Shown: positions 1 to 8,430, counted from the stretch's first letter. The stretch is DNA of 15,100 nt from Sphingomonadaceae bacterium (GCA_019454625.1 JACFNY010000013.1:1-15100); one strand, 5' to 3'. The notes: generated by a model from the sequence alone, not told the origin. Numbers and translations: made by a program.

Positions 1-813
1 CGCGAGGTCGCTTCGCGGCAGATGCCCGTCCGGCAACGCGGCGAGCAATGCGCGCGTGTAGGGATGGCGCGGTGCGGCGAGAACCGCCTGCGTCGGCCCG
101 CTTTCGACGACGGTGCCCGCGTAGAGCACGTAGAGCCGGTCGCAGAGCTGGCCGACCACCGCCATGTCGTGGCTGATGAACAGCACCGCCGTGCCGAGCG
201 CGCGGGCGCGGATCTGGATGATCGAGAGCACCTGCGCCTGCACCGTCACGTCGAGCGCGGTGGTCGGCTCGTCGGCGATGAGCAGCCGGGGCTTGCAGGC
301 GAACGCCATCGCGATCAGCACGCGCTGCCGCATCCCGCCGCTCAGCGCCGCGGGGTAGAGTTTCATTACCGCCGCCGGATCGGCGATCAGCATGTCGGCG
401 AGCAGGCGCTCGGCCTCCGCCGAGGCCTCCGCGCGGCCGAGCCGCTTGTGGCGGCGGAGCACGGCGGCGATCTGTTCGCCGACGCGGATCGCGGGGTTGA
501 GCGCGTTCATCGGCTCCTGGAAGATCATGCCGATCTCCGCGCCGCGCAGCGCCTCGAGGTCGCGCGCGCCCATCGCCATCACGTCGCGCCCGAAGACGCT
601 GAGCGACCCGCCGGTGACGCGGTACGCGCCGCGCGGTAGCAGGCGCATCGCCGACATCGCCGCGACCGATTTGCCCGAGCCGGATTCGCCGACGAGACCG
701 ACGATCTCGCCCGTGCCGACCGTGATCGAAACCCGGTCCAGCGCCTTCGCCGGGCCTTCGGGCGTCGGGAATTCGAGGCTGAAGTCCCGGTAGCTGAGCA
801 GGGCCTGCGTCAT
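1..813 (-). CDS. Dpp/Opp-type ABC transporter ATP-binding protein (partial, C-terminus off the left edge)
   Basis: Energises import by the two permeases encoded just upstream; acts at the cytoplasmic face of the inner membrane. The frame is open from an ATG at 813 down to base 1 (271 codons seen), so the stop lies outside the window. I read all the classic motifs: Walker A GESGSGKS (residues 42-49), Q-loop FQEP (98-101), ABC signature LSGGMRQR (157-164), Walker B LLIADEP (177-183) with D-loop ALD, and H-loop ISHD (213-216). The residues near 249-259 (RHPYTRALLAA) are the start of the oligopeptide-transporter C-terminal region typical of DppD/OppD. The start is 4 nt beyond the TGA of the permease gene, so the two are translated as one unit. 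About 50-60 residues are probably missing. Dpp/Opp systems often have a second ATPase (DppF/OppF); if present it lies left of this window. Substrate cannot be read from the ATPase. Confidence 0.93.
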   Translation of the reverse strand, partial: MTQALLSYRDFSLEFPTPEGPAKALDRVSITVGTGEIVGLVGESGSGKSVAAMSAMRLLPRGAYRVTGGSLSVFGRDVMAMGARDLEALRGAEIGMIFQEPMNALNPAIRVGEQIAAVLRRHKRLGRAEASAEAERLLADMLIADPAAVMKLYPAALSGGMRQRVLIAMAFACKPRLLIADEPTTALDVTVQAQVLSIIQIRARALGTAVLFISHDMAVVGQLCDRLYVLYAGTVVESGPTQAVLAAPRHPYTRALLAALPDGHLPRSDLA

Positions 814-817
814 CGCC

Positions 818-1639
818 TCAACCCACCAGCGACCGCTTGCCGGCGCGGGGGTCGATACGGTCGCGAAGCCCGTCGCCGAGGAGGTTGAACGCCAGCACAG
901 TGAGAACGATGACGAGGCCCGGAAACAGCGAATACCACCATTGTTCGAGGATGTAGCGGCGGCCGGTGCCGACGAGCATCCCGAGTTCCGAGGCGGGCGG
1001 CTGCGCGCCGAGGCCGATGAAGCTGAGCGCGGCGACGGCGAGGATCGCGGCGCCGATGTGCAGCGTCATCACCACCAGCACCTGCGCGGCGAGATTGGGG
1101 ATGATGTTGACGCGAAGCTGCCGCCAGAGCCCCGCGCCCATCACCGCCGATGCGCGCACGAAATCCCGGTTCGCCAGCGCCAGCGCCTCGGCGCGGGAGA
1201 CGCGCGCGTAATAGGGGATGCTGAGCAGGCCGAGCGCCAGCACGGCGTTCGGCAGGCTGGCGCCGAGCACGGCGGTGAGCGCCATCGCGACGACGAGGCC
1301 GGGCAGCGCCATCGCCATGTCCATCAGCCGCATCAGCACCGTGTCGACGAGGCCGCCGACGAACCCGGACAGGCTGCCGATCAGCGTCCCCGCGACGCTC
1401 GCCATGACGACGATGGCGAGCGCGGCGGCGAGCGACGCCCGCAGGCCCCAGAGGATGCGTGCGAAGAGATCGCGGCCCACCTCGTCGGTTCCCGCCCAGT
1501 GAAGCGCCGAGGGCGGCAGCAGCCGCTGGTCGAGCGCGATGGCGTTCGGGTCCGGCGCCAGCCACGGCGCGAGCAGTGCGGCAAGCACGATGAGCGCGAC
1601 GAGCGCGCCGCCGATCACGAGCGAGGGCGGGCGGCGCAT
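818..1639 (-). CDS. DppC/OppC-type ABC transporter permease
   Basis: Second inner-membrane subunit of the importer, 273 aa, the usual length for the DppC/NikC branch of BPD_transp_1 permeases. The first membrane helix lies at about residues 7-28, followed by the family's periplasmic signature GTDEVGRDLFARILWGLR (50-67). The cytoplasmic EAA-type coupling loop is at about 159-185 (DFVRASAVMGAG...IIPN), and the segment LSFIGLGAQPPASELG, common to DppC proteins, follows. Its ATG shares one base with the TGA of the upstream permease gene (TGATG), a strong sign of translational coupling. The ATPase gene begins 4 nt after its stop. No defect is visible. Peptide, nickel and sugar-type Dpp systems cannot be told apart from the permease alone. 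Confidence 0.95.
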   Translation of the reverse strand: MRRPPSLVIGGALVALIVLAALLAPWLAPDPNAIALDQRLLPPSALHWAGTDEVGRDLFARILWGLRASLAAALAIVVMASVAGTLIGSLSGFVGGLVDTVLMRLMDMAMALPGLVVAMALTAVLGASLPNAVLALGLLSIPYYARVSRAEALALANRDFVRASAVMGAGLWRQLRVNIIPNLAAQVLVVMTLHIGAAILAVAALSFIGLGAQPPASELGMLVGTGRRYILEQWWYSLFPGLVIVLTVLAFNLLGDGLRDRIDPRAGKRSLVG

Positions 1640-2643
1640 CAGCCGATCTCCCGGATCGCGGGATTGAGTACCCGGTAGAGGAGATCGACGCCGGTGTTGA
1701 TGAGCACGTAGGCGACAGAGGCGATCACGGTGAAGCCCATGATGACGGGGAAATCGAGCGCGAAGATCGCGCCGAGCACGTAGGAGCCCGCGCCCGGCCA
1801 GACGAACACGGTCTCGACGACGACCGAGCCGAACAGCAGCGCCGCCGCCTCCAGCCCCAGCATGGTGACGACCGGGATCAGCGCGTTCCTCAGCGCATGG
1901 TTGAAGATGATCGCGCGGCGCGGCAGGCCGCTCGCCACGGCGGTACGGATGTAGTCCTCGTTCAGCACCTCGATCATCGACGAGCGCACGACGCGGATGA
2001 TGCCGCCCACGGAGGCGAACGCCAGCGTCAGCGCGGGAAGTGCGAGGTGCGCGAGCGCGTCCGCGAGCAGCGCGAGGTTTCCCGCGAACAGCGCGTCGAG
2101 CGTGTAGAACCCGGTGACATGCGGCGGCGGATCGAAGGCGACGCCGATGCGCCCGTCGCCCGGCAGCCAGCCGAGCACGCCGTAGAACAGCAGCAGCAGC
2201 ATGAGCGCCAGCCAGAACGCCGGGATCGAGATCGACGCCGAGGCCATGAGGCGCGCGGCGACATCGAGCGGTGAGCCGCGATACACGGCGGCGAGCGTGC
2301 CGATGAGGATGCCCGCCGTGATCGAGACGGCGAGCGCGGCGACGATAAGTTCGATGGTGGCTGGAAACACCTGCGCGAGATCGGTGGCGACCGGCCTTCC
2401 GGTGACGATCGAGGTGCCGAGATCGCCGCTCACGAGATCGCCGAGATAGCGCGCGTATTGCACGCCGAGCGGCCGGTCGAGGCCGAGGTCGGCGCGGATC
2501 TTCGCAACGGCTTCCGGCGTCGCGCGCGGCCCGGCGAGCATCTGCGCGGGATCGCCGGGGATCATGTGCGAAATCGCGAAAGTGATGACAGTGACGCCGA
2601 AGATCACCGCGACGAGACCGGCAAGGCGTTTCGCGATCGTCAT
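1639..2643 (-). CDS. DppB/OppB-type ABC transporter permease
   Basis: First inner-membrane subunit of the importer, 334 aa, full length for the DppB/OppB family. The N-terminal helix (about residues 7-27) leads into ISHMIPGDPA, the common DppB signature. A periplasmic stretch follows (GLDRPLGVQYARYLGDLVSGDLGTS region, 54-78), then helices at about 97-121 and 136-159 and further on. The EAA coupling loop is at about 230-260 (DYIRTAVASG...NALIPVVT). The frame stays open well upstream inside the preceding gene, but ATG 2643 is chosen because it starts exactly at the family N-terminus and overlaps the upstream stop by 4 nt (ATGA). Its own stop overlaps the next start by one base. It pairs with the DppC-like subunit to form the channel. 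Confidence 0.95.
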   Translation of the reverse strand: MTIAKRLAGLVAVIFGVTVITFAISHMIPGDPAQMLAGPRATPEAVAKIRADLGLDRPLGVQYARYLGDLVSGDLGTSIVTGRPVATDLAQVFPATIELIVAALAVSITAGILIGTLAAVYRGSPLDVAARLMASASISIPAFWLALMLLLLFYGVLGWLPGDGRIGVAFDPPPHVTGFYTLDALFAGNLALLADALAHLALPALTLAFASVGGIIRVVRSSMIEVLNEDYIRTAVASGLPRRAIIFNHALRNALIPVVTMLGLEAAALLFGSVVVETVFVWPGAGSYVLGAIFALDFPVIMGFTVIASVAYVLINTGVDLLYRVLNPAIREIG

Positions 2644-4205
2644 GCCGCGGCGCTTTCCGTGCGGCGGCGCGACATGGCGGCGGCGTTGTAGATGCCGGGT
2701 TGCCAGAAGCTGTAGTCGAAGCCTTCGATGTCCGCGCGGCAGGCGATGATGCCGTGCAGTGAAAACAGGTCGATCATCGGCTGGTCGGAAACGATGATGC
2801 GCTGCGCCTCGCGGTAGAGCCGGATGCGTTCCGCCTGATCCATCGTCGCCTCGGCGGCGTTCAGCAGCTTGTCGACGGCGGGATTGGAATAGCGCGAGAG
2901 ATTCAGCCCCTCGCCGATGTTCGCCGAATTGTAGGCGAACTTCATGATCGGCCACGGGTCGGGGAAATCCGCGTACCAGCTGCTGATCGAAAGGTCGAAG
3001 TCGCCGCTGCGCACCTTGCTCATCGCCGAGGGCGCGAGCACTTCGAGCCGGAGGTCGATGCCGACCTTCGCAAGCTGGCTCTGGATGGCGAGCGCGACCG
3101 TGTCGCTCGCCGCGGAGGTCTGCGCGTAGGAGAGGGTGAGCGCGATGCCGGGCGCGATGCCCGCGTCGTCCAGCAGGCGGCGGGCCTCGGCGGGATCGTA
3201 GGCGATGAGCGGGATCGCGGAATCCTGCCCCGGCACGCCGTCCGGCAGGACGCCGTGGATCATGGATGCGCGGCCGCGCACGATGGTGCGCGCGATCCCC
3301 GCCGCGTCGACGGCGTGCGCCAGCGCGCGGCGCACGCGCACGTCACTGAGCGGCTTCCTCTGGTTATTGGGAACGAGCGCGATGACGAGCGGCATCGGCT
3401 GCGAGATCACGCGCACGCCGTCCATCGCGGCGAGCGGTTCCACCGCGTCCGGCGTCACCGATTCGTAGATGTCGATGTCGCCCTTGCGAAGCTGCGTGCG
3501 ATAGGCCGATTCGTCCTTCACAACCTTGATGACGACGCGCTCGAAATGGCGCGGCTTCACCGCCGCGAACGGGTTGGCCTTCAGCGTCACGCGCTGTCCG
3601 CGCAGCCAGCTCGTGACGTGATAGGGGCCGCTGCCCGCCGTGTGCTCGGAAAGCCATGCGCGCGCGAGGTCGCCGTTCGTCTCGAAACGCATCACGCGCG
3701 GGTTGATGACGACCATCGGCGCGAGCGCGAGGATCAGCGGGAAGATCGGCATGGCCGCCGCCATGCGGAAGCGCACGCGGTAGGGGCCCTGCACCTCCAC
3801 CGCTTCGAGCCCGCCGAGCGCCTGCGCGACGCCGCGCCCGATCTTCAGGCAGCGTTCGAACGAGAAGCGCACGGCATCCGCCGTCACTTCGCTGCCGTCG
3901 TCGAAACGATGTCCGGGCGCGAGGTCGAACACCCAGCTTCGGCCGTCGGCATCGAGCGTCCACGCCCGCGCGAGTTCGCCTTCCACGTCCCCGGTCGGCG
4001 CGCCGTCCTTCATCACGAAGCGCACGAGCTTTTCGTAGGCGAGCCCGATCGGCGCGAAATCGCTCGACATGGTGGTGATCGCCGGGTCCATCGTGCTGAT
4101 GTCGCCGGGCTTGCCGATCACCAGCGCCGGCGGCTGCCCGGCCGCGCGTCCGCAACCGGCAAGCCACGCGAGCGCGCCCGCCGCAAGGACGTCGCGGCGT
4201 CTCAT
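2640..4205 (-). CDS. ABC transporter substrate-binding lipoprotein, family 5 (peptide/opine/nickel type)
   Basis: Periplasmic binding protein of the importer, 521 aa, typical for SBP_bac_5 (DppA/OppA) proteins. The N-terminus has arginines (MRRRD), a hydrophobic stretch and a lipobox LAGC with the acylated cysteine at residue 18, so it should be a membrane-anchored lipoprotein. The RRRD start is also compatible with Tat-like export. Mature-chain features of the family include a DISTMDPAITT entry segment, YEKLVRF, a SFERCLK region, GSGPYHVTSWLRG and a late VRRALAHAVD segment. ATG 4205 is chosen because it gives the signal sequence directly and overlaps the stop of the MaoC-like gene by 4 nt (ATGA); the same frame is open much further upstream but there belongs to another gene. 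Position between hydrolase and permease genes suggests it binds the operon's substrate, whose nature I cannot read. Confidence 0.94.
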   Translation of the reverse strand: MRRRDVLAAGALAWLAGCGRAAGQPPALVIGKPGDISTMDPAITTMSSDFAPIGLAYEKLVRFVMKDGAPTGDVEGELARAWTLDADGRSWVFDLAPGHRFDDGSEVTADAVRFSFERCLKIGRGVAQALGGLEAVEVQGPYRVRFRMAAAMPIFPLILALAPMVVINPRVMRFETNGDLARAWLSEHTAGSGPYHVTSWLRGQRVTLKANPFAAVKPRHFERVVIKVVKDESAYRTQLRKGDIDIYESVTPDAVEPLAAMDGVRVISQPMPLVIALVPNNQRKPLSDVRVRRALAHAVDAAGIARTIVRGRASMIHGVLPDGVPGQDSAIPLIAYDPAEARRLLDDAGIAPGIALTLSYAQTSAASDTVALAIQSQLAKVGIDLRLEVLAPSAMSKVRSGDFDLSISSWYADFPDPWPIMKFAYNSANIGEGLNLSRYSNPAVDKLLNAAEATMDQAERIRLYREAQRIIVSDQPMIDLFSLHGIIACRADIEGFDYSFWQPGIYNAAAMSRRRTESAAA

Positions 4206-4663
4206 CCGTGCCGGACGACCATCGCCAGCCATTCGGCGACGAGCGCGGGTTTCGTCTCGCCCTCGATCTCCACCTCCACGTCGATCACGAACAGGAACTT
4301 GCCCTCGCCGCGCTCCTGGAAATCGCGCAGGCGCATGTGGCCGCGGATACGCCTTCCCACCGGCACCGGCGTGATCAGCCGCATGTGGTTGAAGCCGTAG
4401 TTGAGCGCGTAATACGGTTCCGCCTCGCGCCCGAAGGCGTCGATGAAGCCGATGTCGTGCGACATGGTGATGAGCATGGAGGTGGTCCAGAACCCCGCCG
4501 CCACCGTACCGCCGAACGGCGTGTTCGCCTTCGCCCATTCGACGTCGAGGTGCATCGGGTCGTCGTCGAGCGTCGACGCCGAGAATTGCGAGACCAGCGA
4601 TTGCTCGACGTCGAACCAGCGCGACGTGCCCAGCGTTTCCCCGATCCTGTCTTTCATGCTCAT
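4202..4663 (-). CDS. MaoC-like dehydratase/hydratase (hotdog fold)
   Basis: Probable enoyl-CoA hydratase-type protein, 153 aa (151 if started at the second ATG). The (R)-hydratase motif, normally G-D-x-N-P-L-H, appears here as L-D-D-D-P-M-H at residues 32-38: the catalytic Asp33 and His38 are kept but the usual Gly and Asn are Leu and Asp. The following AKANTPFGGTVAAGFWTTSML matches the conserved phase after the motif (a small-residue turn leading into the hotdog helix). Start choice: AGGA (4664-4667) touches the first ATG but lies 6 nt before the second (4657), which is therefore the better-supported start. It follows the CocE-like gene after 30 nt and its stop overlaps the binding-protein gene by 4 nt. 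Its presence suggests that a CoA-linked acyl product is handled, but with the altered motif it could act on another thioester or be non-hydratase. Confidence 0.88.
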   Translation of the reverse strand: MSMKDRIGETLGTSRWFDVEQSLVSQFSASTLDDDPMHLDVEWAKANTPFGGTVAAGFWTTSMLITMSHDIGFIDAFGREAEPYYALNYGFNHMRLITPVPVGRRIRGHMRLRDFQERGEGKFLFVIDVEVEIEGETKPALVAEWLAMVVRHG

Positions 4664-4693
4664 TCCTGGAATTGCCCCAATCTGTTGAACGGT

Positions 4694-6427
4694 TCAGGCG
4701 GCGATCACCGGCAGGTCGATCCACGAGCCGACGGCGTCTCCGCGATGAAGGGTGAAGGCCGGCGTCGGGTTTCCTACCGCGCCGAACGTGTCCGCATCCG
4801 CGCCCGCGAGGCCGACGCGCAGGCGGAAGCCCGCCGGGATGCGGATCGCGATCGGCAGCAGGCGGATGTCGGTCGCCATGACCTCGTCCGGCACCACGGG
4901 CGCGGTGTCGGCGCGGGCATAGCTGCGCGCGGGCTCGAGTTCGAACGGCGACGTGCCCGGCGGCAGCGTGCGGCGATGGAGCAGGCGAAGCCGGCCTTCG
5001 GTGAGCAGCGAGACGCGCCCGTCCGGCGCGATCATCTCGAGATAGGCATGGATCGCCGCGTCCGTGCTGTCGCACGCGATTGCCAGATGCAGGACGGGTG
5101 CGCCGACGATCTCCACCGCTTCGGTGAGCGGTGCGCTGTCGTGGACGAGCAGGCACGCGTCCGCCGCGCTGCGGTCGTCGTGATCGACGGGCATACAGTT
5201 GATCTGCGTCCACCAGCGGTTGCGCGTGCCGGTGCTGGCGGCGGGGTCCGGCGTCCATTCGACGGGCGCGGAGGGGAGGGCATCCCGGACAAGGCCGCCG
5301 TCCGCGAAATGCCAACGCACCGGCGCAGCGCCCGCGGGCGGCCAGACGTCCGTGCTGCGCCAGACGTTGCTGCCGAGCACGAAATAGTCGAGCTGCTTTC
5401 CGTCCGGCGGCGTGCCCGCGAAATCGAGCACGTCGTCGAAATTCTCCTCGAGCGGGATCGGCGCGGGCTCCACGTCGATCGCGAACGGGTCCTGCACCCA
5501 GCGGCGGCCGTGGCTCCACGGGCCGATGATGACGCGCATCGGGTTCGAAAGGCTGCGGAACAGCTCGATCGCGCCTTCGGCCGTGCCCGCGTCGAACCAG
5601 CCCGCCCAATAGGCGATGGGCGTGCCGGAGTCCTCGATGGCGGCCTTGTGGCTGCGGATGCTGTAGCGGTCCGGGTCGAGCACGGCGTCGATGCGGCGGC
5701 CCGCGTTCAGCCGCGCGGCATCGTCCATGCAGACGATGTCGTGGACGGTGGCGGCGATGTTGAAATTGTCGGCGTGTTCGCGGACCGCGTCCGCCAGCGG
5801 CACGCCGCCCACCGGCGCGGGGCCGCGCACGTGGTGCAGGAACGAGTCCTTGTCGATGCCCGGCATCGCCTCGGCGAGCGCTTTCACGTCGGCGCTGTCC
5901 TGCGCGGCGGTGACGCGCGCCCAGTTGTCGCCCAGCCACACGTTGGGAATCCCGCCGGGCAGCAGGTTGTGGCGGTAGAGATCGAAATCCGCGAACTGCG
6001 GCAGGATCGCGGCGAGCGCCGGATGCCCCTTCGCCGCCGCGAGGAAGGCGGTGTTGCCGCCGTAGGAATAGCCGAACGTGGCGACCCTGCCGCTCGACCA
6101 CGGCTGCGCCACGATCCAGTCCATCACCGGCCCGAAATCGTCGCGTTCCTCGTCCGACCACTCGGTGCGGCGCGTTCCGAACGATGCGCCCGAGCCCCGG
6201 CTGTCGACATTGACGACCGTGACGCCGCGCGACGCGGCATGGCGCGCGAGCGGGTAGAGGGGTTGCAGCGTCTCGTCGCCTTCCGCGAGATCGAACGCGC
6301 GCCAGTAGCGCGTCGAGAGCAGCAGCTCCGGCTGTGCGTGGTCTTCGGCAAGGTCCGCGCCGCGCCACACGTCGACGGCGAGGCGAATACCGTCCGGCAT
6401 GGGGACATAGACGGAGGTGCGCTGCAT
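4694..6427 (-). CDS. CocE/NonD family alpha/beta hydrolase (X-Pro dipeptidyl-peptidase S15-like acyl hydrolase)
   Basis: Serine hydrolase of the family holding cocaine esterase CocE and glutaryl-7-ACA acylases, cleaving esters or amides; 577 aa, the family's normal size. Numbered from MQRTSV, the nucleophile is Ser121 in GYSYGG, the acid Asp279 in GWFDAG and the histidine His306 in GPWSHG. Tyr41 in TRYWR sits where CocE has its oxyanion-hole tyrosine. A helical cap fits about 150-265 and the C-terminal jelly-roll about 315-577. I see no signal peptide, so it is probably cytoplasmic, downstream of ABC import. Start: ATG 6427 is used, but GTG 6436, three codons earlier, overlaps the upstream stop as GTGA, the same 4-nt pattern as elsewhere in this operon, and is equally plausible; neither has a clear ribosome site. 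The substrate cannot be named. Confidence 0.93.
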   Translation of the reverse strand: MQRTSVYVPMPDGIRLAVDVWRGADLAEDHAQPELLLSTRYWRAFDLAEGDETLQPLYPLARHAASRGVTVVNVDSRGSGASFGTRRTEWSDEERDDFGPVMDWIVAQPWSSGRVATFGYSYGGNTAFLAAAKGHPALAAILPQFADFDLYRHNLLPGGIPNVWLGDNWARVTAAQDSADVKALAEAMPGIDKDSFLHHVRGPAPVGGVPLADAVREHADNFNIAATVHDIVCMDDAARLNAGRRIDAVLDPDRYSIRSHKAAIEDSGTPIAYWAGWFDAGTAEGAIELFRSLSNPMRVIIGPWSHGRRWVQDPFAIDVEPAPIPLEENFDDVLDFAGTPPDGKQLDYFVLGSNVWRSTDVWPPAGAAPVRWHFADGGLVRDALPSAPVEWTPDPAASTGTRNRWWTQINCMPVDHDDRSAADACLLVHDSAPLTEAVEIVGAPVLHLAIACDSTDAAIHAYLEMIAPDGRVSLLTEGRLRLLHRRTLPPGTSPFELEPARSYARADTAPVVPDEVMATDIRLLPIAIRIPAGFRLRVGLAGADADTFGAVGNPTPAFTLHRGDAVGSWIDLPVIAA

Positions 6428-6432
6428 CGTGT

Positions 6433-8400
6433 TCACGGCAGGTTCCAGCCGACGAGGTTCAGGGAGATCAGGAAGGCGAGAATGCCCGCCGCCGCGACGG
6501 CGATGAGGCTGAAATGCACGCGGCGGAAGATCGCCCGGCGCGTGCCGCCCCACCAGCCGCGCAGCCACGCCGCGATGGCGGCGGCGATCGTGAGAACGGC
6601 GACGAGCGCGGCGAGGTTGCCCGCGATGGCAAGGCCGACGAAGCGCTCCGGCCGCGCTTCGAGCACGTGGTACATGATGCCGTCGTCCGCCGCGTAGAAG
6701 CCGAGCAGCACCAGCGGCAGCGCAAGCAGCGTGCCGACCTGAAGCAGCGGCAGCCAGCGGGCGAGGCGCTCGGCGCGCGCGCTTCCCGGCCAGAACAGGC
6801 AGAGGATGCCGGTGAGAGCGACGAGTAGCAGCACCGGCAGCATCATGCCCGCCGTGAGGGGATTCCACGTGTCGCTGCACCGTTCCCACGCATCCACCGA
6901 CAGCAGCGGCGTCATGCCGGTCGTGCGGTCGCCCTCGGCGGTGAAGGCGAACAGCGCCGAGGCGTTCGGATCGCCGAGCGCCTTGGGCGCGGCGGCGGGG
7001 TTGAAGAACACGCCCGGCGCGACCTGACGGTAGCCGGGCACGCCCCGGATCGTGAGCGTGCCGTCCGCGCCCGCCGCCGCCTTGATGACGGCATAGCCCG
7101 TGCCGAGGAAATCGAACGCGGCCTCCACGGTGCTGTAGGAGCGGCGCTGTCGGCAATAGGTCCCGGCGAAGTCGCCCGCCGGACGCGTCGACGGCGCTTC
7201 GGCGGGCCGATAGGCGCCGAGGAAGCGCGTCAGCGCGGCCTCGCGCACGTAGGACGAGCTCAGCACCGGCTCGACCGGGTTCACCGGATCCGCCGCGAGG
7301 CGCGTCTTGCCGACGAGTGCGCGAAGCTGCTCGGTGAGATCGACGACCGGCGCCTCGCCGACGATGGAGGCGAACACGCCGACGCCGCGCTCGGGGATCA
7401 GCAGCATCACGGTCTGGAAGCCCGGCCAGCCGCCGCCGTGCTCGACGACATGCGCGCCGTTCCACGCGCCCTCGATGAACACCATGCCGAACCCGGTGGT
7501 GGCCGGGTGGTTGGCGACGTGCCGCGCCTGCATCAGCCGGAAGCCCTCGGGCGACAGGATCGAGGGCTTTCCCTGCGCGCCTTCGATCTGCGCGGTCATG
7601 AAGCGCGCCATGTCGAGCCCCGTGGTGCTCACCCCGCCGGCGGGCGCGATGAACGGGTTCATCGGCACGTAGCCGGTCGCTTGCCGCGCGCCGTTCGGGA
7701 ACGTCGCGTAGGGCCGTGCGAGTGCCGGGGAGGGGGAGAGATCGAAATTGAGGTACGACCGCTCCATGCCGAGCGGCCGGAAGATATGTGCCTCGAAATA
7801 GCGGTCGATCGGCTCGCCCGAAACGTCCTCGACGATGAGGCCGAGCACGGCCGTGCCGAAGTTCGAATAGACGGACCATGTGCCGGGCTCGCGGACCAGC
7901 TTCGGCATCGCGCGGGCGATGACCTCGGCGCTCACCGGATGCGCGATGGCGCGGTCCGTGCCGAGCCCGAACGCCTTGTCCTCGAAACCGGCGCGGTGCG
8001 TCAGCAGGTGCCGGATGGTGACCGGGCGCCCCTTCCAGTCGGGAAGCTGCACGCGCTTCAGGTATCGGTTCGCGGGGTCGTCGAGCGAGCGGATCAGCCC
8101 CTTTTCGTGGAGTTGGGCGACGGCCGTCGCGGTGATCACCTTGGTGGTGGAGCCGATGCGTACCTCGGTCGCCGCCGGGTCCATCGCGCGGCCCGTGGCG
8201 GGGTCGGCGAGGCCGTAGCCCTTGGCGAGCGTGACGGCGCCGTTCTCGACGACGACGATCTCCGCGCCGGAGAAGCGGTGCGTCTTCAGCGCGGGCTCGA
8301 ACAGCGCGTCGGCCCAGGCTTCGAGCGGCTGCGGGGTGTCGGCGGACGCGGGCGCCGCGAGGAGCGCGACGAGGCAGGCGAGCCATTTCAGAACGCGCAT
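6433..8400 (-). CDS. Serine hydrolase, beta-lactamase class C / DD-peptidase fold, with C-terminal membrane domain
   Basis: First gene of the operon, 655 aa. A signal peptide (residues 1-20, ending ASA) is followed by a beta-lactamase-like catalytic domain of about 350 residues with all three motifs: SxxK as STTK (84-87), YxN as YSN (178-180) and HGG (321-323, in place of KTG). A linker domain (about 380-515) follows, then four predicted membrane helices at about 517-536, 549-569, 588-613 and 629-651. The catalytic domain should therefore face the periplasm on an inner-membrane anchor. The HGG motif is common in esterase/amidase members (EstB type, MlrB-like) so this need not be a drug-resistance beta-lactamase. 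ATG 8400 is chosen because it begins the signal peptide; a GTG two codons upstream (8406) is possible, and earlier starts would run into the operator. The tandem palindrome at 8431-8459 lies just upstream. Confidence 0.92.
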   Translation of the reverse strand: MRVLKWLACLVALLAAPASADTPQPLEAWADALFEPALKTHRFSGAEIVVVENGAVTLAKGYGLADPATGRAMDPAATEVRIGSTTKVITATAVAQLHEKGLIRSLDDPANRYLKRVQLPDWKGRPVTIRHLLTHRAGFEDKAFGLGTDRAIAHPVSAEVIARAMPKLVREPGTWSVYSNFGTAVLGLIVEDVSGEPIDRYFEAHIFRPLGMERSYLNFDLSPSPALARPYATFPNGARQATGYVPMNPFIAPAGGVSTTGLDMARFMTAQIEGAQGKPSILSPEGFRLMQARHVANHPATTGFGMVFIEGAWNGAHVVEHGGGWPGFQTVMLLIPERGVGVFASIVGEAPVVDLTEQLRALVGKTRLAADPVNPVEPVLSSSYVREAALTRFLGAYRPAEAPSTRPAGDFAGTYCRQRRSYSTVEAAFDFLGTGYAVIKAAAGADGTLTIRGVPGYRQVAPGVFFNPAAAPKALGDPNASALFAFTAEGDRTTGMTPLLSVDAWERCSDTWNPLTAGMMLPVLLLVALTGILCLFWPGSARAERLARWLPLLQVGTLLALPLVLLGFYAADDGIMYHVLEARPERFVGLAIAGNLAALVAVLTIAAAIAAWLRGWWGGTRRAIFRRVHFSLIAVAAAGILAFLISLNLVGWNLP

Positions 8401-8430
8401 CGGCACCGGACCCCCACCTTGAAGTTTCGA

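Noticed and set aside
4686..4696. Perfect palindrome TGAACGGTTCA between the CocE-like and MaoC-like genes, with the same arms as the tetR operator
   Set aside because: The arms are 1 nt apart instead of 4, so it would not present the same dyad spacing, and it overlaps the CocE stop codon inside an operon. A second operator or internal promoter is not supported.
2640..6368. Very long minus-strand reading frame of over 1200 codons spanning several genes
   Set aside because: Only its last 521 codons (from 4205) look like a real protein (the binding lipoprotein). The rest is arginine/alanine-rich shadow of the CocE-like gene, whose true frame has all catalytic motifs.
4208..6697. Long plus-strand open frame (829 codons) opposite the hydrolase genes
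   Set aside because: Arg/His/Asp-rich composition with no recognisable domain, exactly opposite well-supported minus-strand genes; a usual artefact of GC-rich DNA.
6433..8400. Classic antibiotic-resistance beta-lactamase (AmpC-like)
   Set aside because: The third motif is HGG rather than KTG, there is a large linker and four membrane helices, and the context is a catabolic/import operon. An esterase or peptidase role is at least as likely.
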